Below, in pieces: positions 56,786 to 64,000 of a stretch of 64,000 nt of DNA. Position 1 is the stretch's first letter, and each line of letters opens with the position of its first letter. This DNA comes from Amycolatopsis anabasis (GTDB lineage: Bacteria; Actinomycetota; Actinomycetes; Mycobacteriales; Pseudonocardiaceae), in the NCBI RefSeq assembly GCF_009765355.1, contig NZ_VTHK01000017.1, positions 1 through 64,000 of the forward strand, written 5' to 3'. A program made the position numbers and the translations under genes. The notes beneath the pieces were generated by a model. That model had not been told where the DNA came from and ran no database searches. It worked only from the letters and a program-made list of their open reading frames with translations.

Positions 56786-57961
56786 GTGCCATTCGTTCTT
56801 TACCTGCTCGCCCTGGCGGTGTTCGCCCAGGGCACGTCCGAGTTCATGCTTTCCGGTCTCGTCGCGGACATCGCCGACGATCTGCACGTGTCCATTCCGG
56901 CCGCGGGATCCCTCACCACCGCGTTCGCGGCAGGGATGATCATCGGCGCGCCGCTGATGGCGATGCTGAGCCTGCGCTGGCCGAGGCGGCGCGCGCTGCT
57001 GGTCTTCCTGACCGCCTTCCTGCTTGTGCACGTCCTCGGGGCGGTCACCACCAGCTTCGGCGTGCTGCTGGCCACGCGGGTCGTCGGCGCGCTGGCCAAC
57101 GCCGGGTTCCTGGCGGTGGGCCTGGCGACCGCGACCGCCCTGGTCGAACCGAACGCCAAGGGGCGCGCCACTTCCGTCCTGCTCGGCGGGGTCACGCTCG
57201 CCTGCGTCGCGGGCGTTCCCGCCGGTGCGCTGCTCGGCCAGGTGTGGGGATGGCGTGCGGCGTTCTGGGCGGTCGCGATCATCTCGGTTCCCGCGCTCCT
57301 CGCCATCCTGCGCTCGGTACCGGGCGGGGCCGCCGACCCGGCCGCGCCGAGCGCGCGCCGGGAACTGCGCGCGCTGCGCAGCCCGCGGCTGCTGGTGACC
57401 CTGCTCCTGGGCACGTTGGTGAACGGCGCGACGTTCTGCACGTTCACCTACCTCGGGCCGCTGGTCACCGGGGTGTCCGGCTTCGGCACCGGCTGGGTGC
57501 CCGTGCTGCTGGCGCTCTTCGGCCTGGGTTCGTTCCTCGGCGTCACCCTCGGCGGCCGCCTGGCCGACGCGCATCCCGGGCGGCTGCTGGTGATCGGCGG
57601 GGTCGCGCTGCTCCTCGGCTGGGTGCTCTTCGCGCTGACGGCCGGAAACCCGGTGGCGACGCTCGTGCTGGTGCTCGTCCAAGGAGCCCTCTCCTTCGGC
57701 GTCGGCTCCACCCTCATTTCGCAGGCGCTCTACGCGGCGCCGGGCGCGCCGACCCTGGGCGGGGGCTTCGCCACGGCCGCGTTCAACGTCGGCGCCGCAC
57801 TCGGCCCCACGCTCGGCGGCGTGGCCATCGGCGCGGCGCTCGGCTACCGCTCGGCGCTGTGGGTCAGCGCGCTGCTGGTGGCGCTCGCGCTCGTCCTCGC
57901 CGGTGCGGCGCGGTTGTTCGCCGTCGGCAAAGCTCCTAGCGCTGCTCTTCCGCGCCGGTGA
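56786..57961 (+). CDS. MFS exporter, Cmx/CmrA chloramphenicol-efflux type
   Basis: 391 residues. The GTG at 56786 has CGGAG 7 bases upstream. Twelve hydrophobic helices of the MFS; N-terminal VPFVLYLLALAVFAQGTSEFMLSGL is nearly the Cmx/CmrA start, followed by a short loop SLRWPRRRALL between helices 2 and 3. The family exports chloramphenicol; this member may carry other drugs. The leader ORF and hairpin upstream suggest ribosome-stalling induction. It ends over the convergent TetR gene (26-bp overlap). Confidence 0.87.
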   Translation: MPFVLYLLALAVFAQGTSEFMLSGLVADIADDLHVSIPAAGSLTTAFAAGMIIGAPLMAMLSLRWPRRRALLVFLTAFLLVHVLGAVTTSFGVLLATRVVGALANAGFLAVGLATATALVEPNAKGRATSVLLGGVTLACVAGVPAGALLGQVWGWRAAFWAVAIISVPALLAILRSVPGGAADPAAPSARRELRALRSPRLLVTLLLGTLVNGATFCTFTYLGPLVTGVSGFGTGWVPVLLALFGLGSFLGVTLGGRLADAHPGRLLVIGGVALLLGWVLFALTAGNPVATLVLVLVQGALSFGVGSTLISQALYAAPGAPTLGGGFATAAFNVGAALGPTLGGVAIGAALGYRSALWVSALLVALALVLAGAARLFAVGKAPSAALPRR

Positions 57962-58553
57962 GCCGGTCGAAGCCGAGCTGTGCGGCGAACAGGCCGGACA
58001 GGGCGCGGAAGCACAGGTCGCGCACCTCGTCCCGGGACAACTCCGAGCCCAGCAACCATTCGACGCACACCGTGCGGACGAACGCCAGCCAGCCGTGCAG
58101 CGCCACCGAAGCCACCTCCCGCGCGTGTCCCCGGCTACCCAGGGCTTCGAGCATGCGGTTGCGGAGCGCGGCCAGTTCGTCGGAGATGATCGCCTGCACC
58201 GCCGGGTCTCCGGCCAGGGCGCCGTAGTTCGCGGTGAGGATGTTCTGCTTGTGCGTGGCGAAGTAGTCCAGGTGCGCGTCGAGCCCGGCGCGCACCTGGT
58301 CGGCCATCGGCAGCGCGGGGTCGATTTCGCTCGCGGCCAGCAGCCGCTCGCTGTCCCGTTGGAAGATCGCCGCGAACAGGTCGCGCTTGCCGGGGAAGTA
58401 CCGGTACACGAGCGCGCGCGAAACCCCGGCCCGCGCCGCGATGTCCTCCATCAGCACGTCCTCGTACGCGTGCTCGGCGAACATCGCGGCGCCGACGTCG
58501 AGCAACTGGCTACGCCGCTGTTCCGGGGTCAACCGCCGTCTTGCCTCGGGCAC
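57936..58553 (-). CDS. TetR-family regulator next to the exporter
   Basis: 205 residues. Helix-turn-helix EDVLMEDIAARAGVSRALVYRYFPGKRDLFAAIF and a helical ligand domain. Convergent with the Cmx-type exporter, overlapping by 26 bp. GTG start 58553; CTTGACACGTGTCGAG lies just upstream and could be its own operator. It is not positioned to repress the exporter promoter directly. Confidence 0.9.
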   Translation of the reverse strand: MPEARRRLTPEQRRSQLLDVGAAMFAEHAYEDVLMEDIAARAGVSRALVYRYFPGKRDLFAAIFQRDSERLLAASEIDPALPMADQVRAGLDAHLDYFATHKQNILTANYGALAGDPAVQAIISDELAALRNRMLEALGSRGHAREVASVALHGWLAFVRTVCVEWLLGSELSRDEVRDLCFRALSGLFAAQLGFDRLTGAEEQR

Positions 58554-58565
58554 GCCCCGAGCCTA

Positions 58566-58581
58566 CTTGACACGTGTCGAG
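58566..58581. promoter_or_regulatory. Probable TetR operator
   Basis: CTTGACACGTGTCGAG, a 16-base palindrome with one mismatch and a perfect GACACGTGTC centre, 12 bp upstream of the tetR start and in front of the divergent DUF4231 gene. Confidence 0.55.
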
Positions 58582-58631
58582 TTGCGCCTGGATCGCTTGA
58601 CCGGCGCGGGCGCGGGTGACAAGTTGCGACG

Positions 58632-59129
58632 GTGTCAGAATCGCGCCCGTCGACGGCAAGCGACTGGATCCTCGAGGTCCGCGGAGCCGATGGTCAGCCC
58701 GTTCCCCCGTCGGTCCTGGCGGAGTGGCGCCGCTACCAGCGATCCTCGTGGACCGCCCGGCGCCGCCATTCCATTGTGGAGCTGTCCAGTCTGGTGGTGA
58801 GCGCCGCCATTCCGGCGCTGGCCGCCTACGCCCTCGACTCGCGGCTGATCGCGGTCTTCGGCTCGCTGGCGGTGTTGCTCAACGGTATTCGCGCGCTGGG
58901 CAGCTACAAGGAGAACTGGACGAGCAGAACGCGGGCGCGCTACGCGATCGAGCGGGAGATCGCGCTCTTCGCCGCCCAGCACGGCAAATACGCCGAACCC
59001 GGCGCCAGCACCGCACTGGTGGAGGCCGTGGAGGAGATCTGCGCCCGGGAGCGGAACGGGTGGGCGGCCCTGCGGCTGTCCTACGGCGCCGCCGACAAAC
59101 CGCCGATCGCGCCGCCACCCGCGCCCTGA
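58632..59129 (+). CDS. DUF4231 domain membrane protein
   Basis: 165 residues. The GTG at 58632 is used; the ribosome-binding site is weak. After a soluble start (DWILEVRGADGQPVPPSVLAEWRRYQRS) two hydrophobic helices (about 52-70 and 71-90) and a C-terminal helix with TSRTRARYAIEREIALFAAQHGKYAE match DUF4231. Such proteins are also found fused to or near conflict and SLATT-type modules. Function unknown. It is convergent with the LexA paralogue with a 4-bp gap. Confidence 0.8.
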   Translation: MSESRPSTASDWILEVRGADGQPVPPSVLAEWRRYQRSSWTARRRHSIVELSSLVVSAAIPALAAYALDSRLIAVFGSLAVLLNGIRALGSYKENWTSRTRARYAIEREIALFAAQHGKYAEPGASTALVEAVEEICARERNGWAALRLSYGAADKPPIAPPPAP

Positions 59130-59133
59130 AAAC

Positions 59134-59796
59134 TCAGACGCTGCGCAGCACCGAGACGACGGTGCCCAGCACCACGGCCTCGTCGCCGTCGATGACTTCG
59201 TAGTCCGGGTTGCGCGGCTCGAGGTAGACGTGACCGTTGCGGCGGCGGAACACCTTGACGGTGGCCTCGCCGTCGATCATCGCGGCGACGATCTGGCCCG
59301 AGTGGGCTTCGGGTTGCTGGCGCACCACGACGATGTCGCCGTCGCAGATCGCGGCGTCGATCATCGAGTCACCGCGCACGCGCAGCCCGAACACGTTGCC
59401 CCGCCCGGTGAGCTCGCGGGGCAACGTCAGCATGTCGTCGACGTGCTCTTCGGCCGCGATGGGCGTGCCCGCGGCGATGTCGCCGACCACGGGCACGCTC
59501 ACCGAGTCTTCGGCGGGCTCCCGCGTCGAAGGCTCCCGCAGGAACACGCGCACGTCGATCGGCCGGGACATCGTGGTGCCGCGCCGCAGGAAACCCTTCT
59601 CCTCCAGGCTCGCCAGGTGTTTCGACACCGACGACGAAGACCGCAGGCCGACCGCGTCGCCGATTTCCCGCGTGCTCGGCGAGTACCCGTACCGGACCAC
59701 CCAATCCCGGATCGTGGCCAGGATTCGCTGCTGGCGGGGCGGCAGGGTCGAGGTGTCCAGGTGCTCGAACGCGTCAAGGTCGTCGTAGGCGGTCAC
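59134..59796 (-). CDS. LexA-type repressor/self-cleaving protease (paralogue)
   Basis: 220 residues from GTG 59796. LexA winged helix (PPRQQRILATIRDWVVRYGYSPSTREIGDAVGLRSSSSVSKHLASLEEKGFL), cleavage site Ala109-Gly110 in DIAAGTP, Ser144 in RGDSM and Lys181 in ATVKVF of the S24 catalytic dyad. Starts at ATG 59826 or 59841 are also possible, and no start has a good ribosome-binding site. Its N-terminus differs from the usual actinobacterial SOS LexA and no GAAC-N4-GTTC SOS box was seen upstream, so it may be a second LexA-like repressor. Confidence 0.85.
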   Translation of the reverse strand: MTAYDDLDAFEHLDTSTLPPRQQRILATIRDWVVRYGYSPSTREIGDAVGLRSSSSVSKHLASLEEKGFLRRGTTMSRPIDVRVFLREPSTREPAEDSVSVPVVGDIAAGTPIAAEEHVDDMLTLPRELTGRGNVFGLRVRGDSMIDAAICDGDIVVVRQQPEAHSGQIVAAMIDGEATVKVFRRRNGHVYLEPRNPDYEVIDGDEAVVLGTVVSVLRSV

Positions 59797-59811
59797 TCGC
59801 GGAATGGTAGA

Positions 59812-59853
59812 GGCCGCCACCGACATTCGAGTCACCAACATGCGGTGGCGGCC
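59812..59853. promoter_or_regulatory. Inverted repeat upstream of the lexA-type gene
   Basis: 11-base arms GGCCGCCACCG and CGGTGGCGGCC with 20 bases between, 16 bp upstream of the chosen start. It could be a 5'-UTR hairpin, a terminator for the preceding gene or an operator. Confidence 0.45.
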
Positions 59854-59862
59854 AAGGCCGGT

Positions 59863-60393
59863 TCAGCGGGGGAAGTCCCAGCGGGTGGCGCCGTGCGGCT
59901 CGGCGCCGGCCACGCCGACGGCGGTGTGCGGGGTGAGGCGGTACAGGTGCCAGGGTGGCGGCCCGGCGCTGGGGGCGCTGTACGGGGCGGTGAGCGCGTC
60001 ACCTTCCACCGCGGCCGGCCACCCGCCCACGCGGTAAACGGCCGCCACACGTTCCAAAGTGGACGGATCGGTGACCCGGTGGGCCTCGCCTTCGAGCACC
60101 AGGTCGAGGCCGCGCAAGCGCACCGACACGCTGCACGCCGGGTTCGCCGCCAGGTTGCGCGACCTGCGCGTGCCCGGCCCGCCGGTGAAGTACAGCGCGT
60201 CGTCCACCCACACGGCCCCGACGCCCGCCGAGTGCGGGCGTCCGCCGGGGCGCACGGTCGCCACGAAGAACGTCAGGTCGGCCGTGGGCGTGTCGCTGAC
60301 GAGGAGGTCGCGCGCACGGCTCCACGGCAGCTCCGCGGACCCGTACCGGTCGAGGTTGGTGGTCGAGATCGGTTCGTGCGAATTCTCAGTCAT
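59863..60393 (-). CDS. Pyridoxamine 5'-phosphate oxidase family protein
   Basis: 176 residues from ATG 60393. The PNPOx-like split-barrel fold shows TADLTFFVATVRPGGRPHSAGVGAVWVDDALYFTGGPGTRRSRNLAANPACSVSVRL and a WxxYRLTP-type C-terminus. Such proteins bind FMN or F420 and act as reductases; in actinomycetes F420-dependent members are common. The exact cofactor is not evident. It has a weak ribosome-binding site. Same strand as the LexA and enoyl-CoA hydratase genes. Confidence 0.87.
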   Translation of the reverse strand: MTENSHEPISTTNLDRYGSAELPWSRARDLLVSDTPTADLTFFVATVRPGGRPHSAGVGAVWVDDALYFTGGPGTRRSRNLAANPACSVSVRLRGLDLVLEGEAHRVTDPSTLERVAAVYRVGGWPAAVEGDALTAPYSAPSAGPPPWHLYRLTPHTAVGVAGAEPHGATRWDFPR

Positions 60394-60445
60394 ACCCGTG
60401 CGTCGACCGGGGCGACCCCGAATCGACACCGGAAACCGGGGAATT

Positions 60446-61183
60446 CTAGGTTCGGCGCAGGGAGGCGAGGTAGTCGCGCAGGGTTTGGCCGGTGCGCTCG
60501 GCGCTCCAGAGTTCCAGCACCCGGGGATCATCCGCCGGCCGGTCGGCGTCCATGCGCTCGCGGGCGGGCCGCCGGAGCTGGCGCTTGGCGAGGGCGTACA
60601 CGTCGGGTGGGGCGGCGCAGAGCCCTTCCGCCCGGCGCAGGGCCGCGGTGAGCAGCTGGTCGGCCTCGACGATTTCGTGCACCAGGCCGATCGAGGTGGC
60701 CTGGTCGGGAGCCAGCCGGCCGGGCTCGAGCACCATCGCGTCCAGCGCCGGGCCGACGGCGTGGCGCATGATCTCCAGGGGCACCGTGGGGAACGGCACG
60801 CCCGCGGCGAGTTCGGTGAGCCCGATGGTGCCACTCGACATCAGCCGGATGTCGCAGGCGGCCGCCAGCACGCAGCCGCCGGCCAGCGCGTGCCCGTTCA
60901 CCGCGGCGACGACCGGCTTCGGATGCTCGAACAAGGTGAGCGCGGCGAGGCTCAGCGCCGGCAGGAACTCCTCGACATACCGCGGACCGCCGTCGGCGAT
61001 CCGCTTCAGATCCACCCCTGCCGAGAACGACCGCCCGCTGCCGGTGAGCACGACGGCGCGGGCGTCGGCGACGGCGGCCAAGGTCTCGGGAACGGCGGTG
61101 AGCAACTCCAGATCCAGCGCGTTCACCGGTCCGTGGTGCAGCGTCAGGAGCGCGATGCCGTCGTAATCGGCTGTCTCGATCAT
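60446..61183 (-). CDS. Enoyl-CoA hydratase/isomerase family protein
   Basis: 245 residues. Crotonase motifs: GRSFSAGVDLKRIADGG (oxyanion hole), NGHALAGGCVLAAACDIRLM and GLTELAAGVPFPTVPLEIM. The usual catalytic Glu positions are only partly kept: the first loop has LTELAAGV where the acid is Glu; function in hydration is likely but not proven. It stands alone, 52 bp upstream of the PNPOx-like gene on the same strand. Substrate acyl-CoA unknown. Confidence 0.87.
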   Translation of the reverse strand: MIETADYDGIALLTLHHGPVNALDLELLTAVPETLAAVADARAVVLTGSGRSFSAGVDLKRIADGGPRYVEEFLPALSLAALTLFEHPKPVVAAVNGHALAGGCVLAAACDIRLMSSGTIGLTELAAGVPFPTVPLEIMRHAVGPALDAMVLEPGRLAPDQATSIGLVHEIVEADQLLTAALRRAEGLCAAPPDVYALAKRQLRRPARERMDADRPADDPRVLELWSAERTGQTLRDYLASLRRT

Positions 61184-61224
61184 CCGGCAATCTTGGCCGC
61201 TGCGTGGAAAAGACGCCAGGGAAC

Positions 61225-62376
61225 TCAGGCCGCCGGGCGGCCCGCGCCCGCGTAGTCGTCACCGGGTTTGCGGTAGGTGTGCACCTGGACCGCCTGCCCG
61301 AAGGTCGGCGCGTCGATCATCTGCTGGTTGCCGATGTAGATCCCGACGTGGTGGATCTTGGTCGCCGGGTTCCCGTAGAAGATCAGGTCGCCGAGTCGCG
61401 GATCGGAGCCGGACGGGATCAGCGGCACGCTGCCGTACTGCCAGTGCGCGGTGCGTTTGAGCGTGATCCCCGCGCTGCCGTAGGCGGCGGTGGTCAGCCC
61501 CGAGCAGTCGAAACCGAGGTCGCCCTTCTCCTCGCCGTTGCCGCCCCACACGTACGGCAGGCCGATCTTCTCGATCGCGAAGTTCACCGCCTTGAGCACG
61601 GGCGGCTTCGGCGGTTCGGCGTCCCGGCCGACGGTCCCGTACACGTTCGCGGTCGCCAGCACGCGGTGCAGGAACAGCGGCGCGCCCTGCAGCGTGGACA
61701 CCGCCTTCCACCACGCCTCGCCCCGGGTGAGGTCGAGGCCGCCGTCGCACAGCGCGCGGCCGGTGGCCAGGGACGCGTCGTCGATGTTCTGCGCGTTGCC
61801 CTTGCCCCACTTCTTCCACAGCGCGGGGGACAGCTGCATCGGGCCGGAGGCGTTCGGGGTGGAGACGACCTTGCCGTAGAAGTCCTTGACCTCGAGGGTG
61901 CCGATCGGTTTGGCCATCGTGCCGTCGTCGCCGAGCGCGGCGCCGGTGGCCCGGCCGTGGTTGGTGGTGACCCGGCCGATCGCGGCGAGGGTCACCCAGG
62001 ACAGGTGGCAGTTCGGCTGTTCCTTGGTCATCGTCACGGTCGTCTTCGCGTAGCCGGACATCGCCCGCGGCGGGATGTCCAGCCAGCCGGCGACCTTGCC
62101 GACCCACGCGTCGAACTCACTCCCCGGGGTGTTCGGCACCTGCTGGGCCGGGGTCTGCGGCGGCTGGCTGACCTTCTGCTCGGCGGGCGCCGCCGGGGCC
62201 TCCGACGGAGGCGGCGGGGGAGCCGGGGCCGCGGAGGTGTTCGCGACGCTGGCCGCCTGCTCGCCCGGGCCGAGCTGCACCACGGCGACCAGCGCGGCCG
62301 CGACCACGCCGACCGCGGCCAGCGTGACCAGCAACTTCCGCCGCCCGGCGGGCCGGGACTGCTCCTGCTCGGTCAT
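61225..62376 (-). CDS. Secreted NlpC/P60 cell-wall hydrolase with lytic-transglycosylase-like region
   Basis: 383 residues from ATG 62376 which overlaps the nucleoside-hydrolase stop (ATGA). An N-terminal membrane/signal helix (KLLVTLAAVGVVAAALVAVV) is followed by a Pro/Ala-rich linker, an SLT-like central domain (SWVTLAAIGRVTTNHGR, NASGPMQLSPALWKKWG) and a C-terminal NlpC/P60 domain with catalytic FDCSGLT (Cys), HHVGIYIG (His) and QMIDAPT. It cuts peptidoglycan stem peptides; the SLT-like part may bind or cleave glycan. Probably tethered outside the membrane. Confidence 0.9.
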   Translation of the reverse strand: MTEQEQSRPAGRRKLLVTLAAVGVVAAALVAVVQLGPGEQAASVANTSAAPAPPPPPSEAPAAPAEQKVSQPPQTPAQQVPNTPGSEFDAWVGKVAGWLDIPPRAMSGYAKTTVTMTKEQPNCHLSWVTLAAIGRVTTNHGRATGAALGDDGTMAKPIGTLEVKDFYGKVVSTPNASGPMQLSPALWKKWGKGNAQNIDDASLATGRALCDGGLDLTRGEAWWKAVSTLQGAPLFLHRVLATANVYGTVGRDAEPPKPPVLKAVNFAIEKIGLPYVWGGNGEEKGDLGFDCSGLTTAAYGSAGITLKRTAHWQYGSVPLIPSGSDPRLGDLIFYGNPATKIHHVGIYIGNQQMIDAPTFGQAVQVHTYRKPGDDYAGAGRPAA

Positions 62377-63335
62377 GACTGCCCGCCCGCGATCCGGTCG
62401 AGCACGAAACCGCGCAGCCCGTCGAGATCGGTGTCCACCGCGACGGCCACGGCCGGGGCGTCCTGGTTCATCTTGGCGCGCAACGCCGGTCGCCTGCGGT
62501 CCACCACGGTCGCCCCGCGGCTCGGGCCGAACGAGCATTCGACCTCCACCGGTAACTCCTCGGTCCGCAGGATGCCGGGGCGGATCGCCTCGGCCACCGC
62601 GACCGCGTCGTGCATCGCGATGCCCGCGAAACCGAGGGCCTTCTTGTAGTACTCGACGTAGTCCGGGGTGAGCCCGTTCAGCGCCGCGCCGACCGACCCC
62701 GAGGCGGCCAGCTTCGCCAGCCAGTCGGCGTCCACCGCGCACCGGTGCGTCAGGTCCATCGGCACCAGCACGCACGGCACGTGCTCCTCGACGAGCACCC
62801 GGCGGGCCGCTTCGGGATCGCTCCAGATGTTGAACTCCGCGGCGGCCGTGGTGTTGCCGTGGTCGAGGCCGCCGCCCATGATCACCAGCCGGTCGATCTT
62901 CTCCCGGATGCCGGGGTGCGCGGCGAGCAGCAGCGCGATGTTGGTGAGCGGGCCGATCGGCGCGATGGTGACCGGCTCCTCGGCGGCCTCCAGCAGGGAA
63001 ACCAGCAGGCTGACCGCGTCGACCGGTTCGAGTTCGCGCCCCGGCTGCGGCAGCACCTCGGCCCGGCCGGACAGCCCGTCGGCGCCGTGCGCGTAGGTCC
63101 CCCGGTGGGGATGCGGGTAGACCAGCGGGCGCTCGGCGCCCGCCGCGACCGGGACGTCCCCGCGCCCGCACAGCGCGAGCAGGCGCAGCGCGTTCCGGGT
63201 CGTCGCGGACAGCGGCACGTTGCCGAACACCGTGGTCACCCCGAGCAGGTCCACGTCCTCGCTCAGCGCGGCCAGCGCGATCGCGAACGCGTCGTCGACC
63301 CCGGGATCGGTGTCGATGATCAGCTTCGTCCCCAT
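62373..63335 (-). CDS. Nucleoside hydrolase (inosine-uridine preferring type)
   Basis: 320 residues from ATG 63335 with GAGGGAG 4 bases upstream. The family motif IIDTDPGVDDAFAIALA (metal-binding Asp cluster), VTIAPIGPLTNIALLL, AAAEFNIWSDPEAARRVL and GIAMHDAVAV are present. It splits ribonucleosides to base and ribose for salvage. Operon with the downstream NlpC/P60 gene by a 4-bp overlap, an odd partner. Divergent from the acyltransferase gene (49 bp). Confidence 0.92.
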   Translation of the reverse strand: MGTKLIIDTDPGVDDAFAIALAALSEDVDLLGVTTVFGNVPLSATTRNALRLLALCGRGDVPVAAGAERPLVYPHPHRGTYAHGADGLSGRAEVLPQPGRELEPVDAVSLLVSLLEAAEEPVTIAPIGPLTNIALLLAAHPGIREKIDRLVIMGGGLDHGNTTAAAEFNIWSDPEAARRVLVEEHVPCVLVPMDLTHRCAVDADWLAKLAASGSVGAALNGLTPDYVEYYKKALGFAGIAMHDAVAVAEAIRPGILRTEELPVEVECSFGPSRGATVVDRRRPALRAKMNQDAPAVAVAVDTDLDGLRGFVLDRIAGGQS

Positions 63336-63384
63336 ATGGCTCCCTCGGCCGTGAGTGTCCCGGTCACAGGTTACGGTCACAGGC

Positions 63385-64000
63385 ATGACGTCCATGTGGG
63401 GTTCCCCCGCGATCTCGCGGCTGCGTGCGTGGCGGCGTGCCCGCCGGGATCCGCGCCAGGCGAAGTTCCTGACCGCCGATTCCCTGTGCTGGGTGCTGCG
63501 CAACCGCGCCTACACGCCCTGGTATCTGGTCCGGTACTGGCGGTTGTTCAAGTTCCGGATCGCCAATCCGCACATCGTCCTGCGCGGCATGGTGTTCCTC
63601 GGCAAGGACGTGGAGATCCACTGCCGCCCGGGCTACGGGCGGCTGGAGATCGGGCGCTGGGTCCACATCGGCGACGGCAACGCGATCCGCTGTCACGAGG
63701 GGTCGCTGCGGATCGGGGACAAGTCGGTGTTCGGCCGCCAGAACGTCGTCAACTGCTACCTGGACATCGAACTGGGCGCGGCGACCCTGGTGGCGGACTG
63801 GGTGTACGTCTGCGACTTCGACCACGTCACCACGGACATCAACCTGCCGATCAAGGACCAGGGCATCGTGAAGTCGCCGGTGCGGATCGGCCCGGACACC
63901 TGGATCGGCACCAAGGTGTCGGTGCTCAAGGGGACCCGGGTGGGCCGGGGCTGCGTGCTCGGCGCCCACGCCGTGGTCCGCGGCGACATCCCGGACTACG
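63385..64000 (+). CDS. Hexapeptide-repeat acyltransferase (partial, runs off window)
   Basis: 205 complete codons from ATG 63385 to the window end, so the C-terminus is missing. After a basic N-terminus with TPWYLVRYWRLFKFRI comes a left-handed beta-helix (repeats such as IGRWVHIGDGNAIRC, LRIGDKSVFGRQNVV, VRIGPDTWIGTKVSVLKGT, VGRGCVLGAHAVV). The HVTTDI loop and RIGPDTWIG fit LbH acetyltransferases for sugars or cell-wall glycans. Substrate unknown; it may be part of a glycan gene cluster beyond the window. No ribosome-binding site is obvious. Confidence 0.85.
   Translation, partial: MTSMWGSPAISRLRAWRRARRDPRQAKFLTADSLCWVLRNRAYTPWYLVRYWRLFKFRIANPHIVLRGMVFLGKDVEIHCRPGYGRLEIGRWVHIGDGNAIRCHEGSLRIGDKSVFGRQNVVNCYLDIELGAATLVADWVYVCDFDHVTTDINLPIKDQGIVKSPVRIGPDTWIGTKVSVLKGTRVGRGCVLGAHAVVRGDIPDY

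Overview
The window is high-GC DNA of actinomycete type. Codons end mostly in G/C, GTG and TTG starts are common, and 1-4 bp ATGA/GTGA/TGATG overlaps join operon genes. The gene content (GlxA-type AraC regulators, ECF42-type sigma factors with DGPF partners, XRE/DUF397 pairs, an LAXTG surface protein, LexA, many TetR regulators) and the strong intergenic palindromes and phased short repeats fit a chromosomal segment of Pseudonocardiaceae, most likely Amycolatopsis or a relative. That assignment is inference. I found no rRNA, tRNA, IS element, prophage, CRISPR array or polyketide/NRPS cluster.

Layout. 1-4208 (minus): a LytS-type kinase, LytTR regulator, small membrane protein, sodium/solute symporter and partial DUF485 protein form a substrate-uptake module. 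4552-6082: tandem secreted DUF4360 proteins. 6146-13774: a sugar module with an ABC importer, ManA-like isomerase, LacI regulator and divergent secreted GH92 alpha-mannosidase, linked by matching GACAA-N2-TTGTC operators. 13824-14033: a 21-bp phased repeat. 14032-18505: LAXTG surface protein, DUF3817, MarR, thiamine-binding-like protein, GlxA regulator and thioredoxin/TPR protein. 18583-24201: two paralogous zinc-peptidase lipoproteins and glycogen phosphorylase. 24203-25363: rhodanese and cysteine dioxygenase behind a probable Cys-codon leader. 25499-30173: ABC ATPase, enoyl-CoA hydratase, two methyltransferases and a HAD phosphatase. 30262-31233: GH18 chitinase with a dre-like operator.

31643-37725: TetR-centred divergent pairs (thioesterase; Gfo/Idh oxidoreductase; lipase; membrane protein). 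37728-41450: a 1240-residue HTH-nSTAND-TM-WD40 protein with three iterons upstream. 41822-47791: imine-reductase-like protein, thiolase/HxlR pair between inverted repeats, WYL regulator, FAD oxidoreductase and alpha/beta hydrolase. 47752-55073: lactonase-like protein, SnoaL protein, two ECF42-type sigma factors (one with DGPF partner and a matching promoter), pentapeptide-repeat protein, hemerythrin, phosphotransferase and VOC protein. 55152-56409: XRE regulator with duplicated DUF397. 56565-58553: Cmx-type exporter with leader peptide and attenuator hairpin, then TetR. 58632-64000: DUF4231, LexA paralogue, PNPOx-like protein, enoyl-CoA hydratase, NlpC/P60 hydrolase, nucleoside hydrolase and a partial hexapeptide acyltransferase.

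The strongest leads are regulatory: two candidate ribosome-mediated attenuators (25244-25363 and 56565-56614), a LacI mannose regulon, a chitin (DasR-like) site, an ECF42 promoter, and the nSTAND protein with its upstream iterons. No single wholly new multi-gene system is evident.
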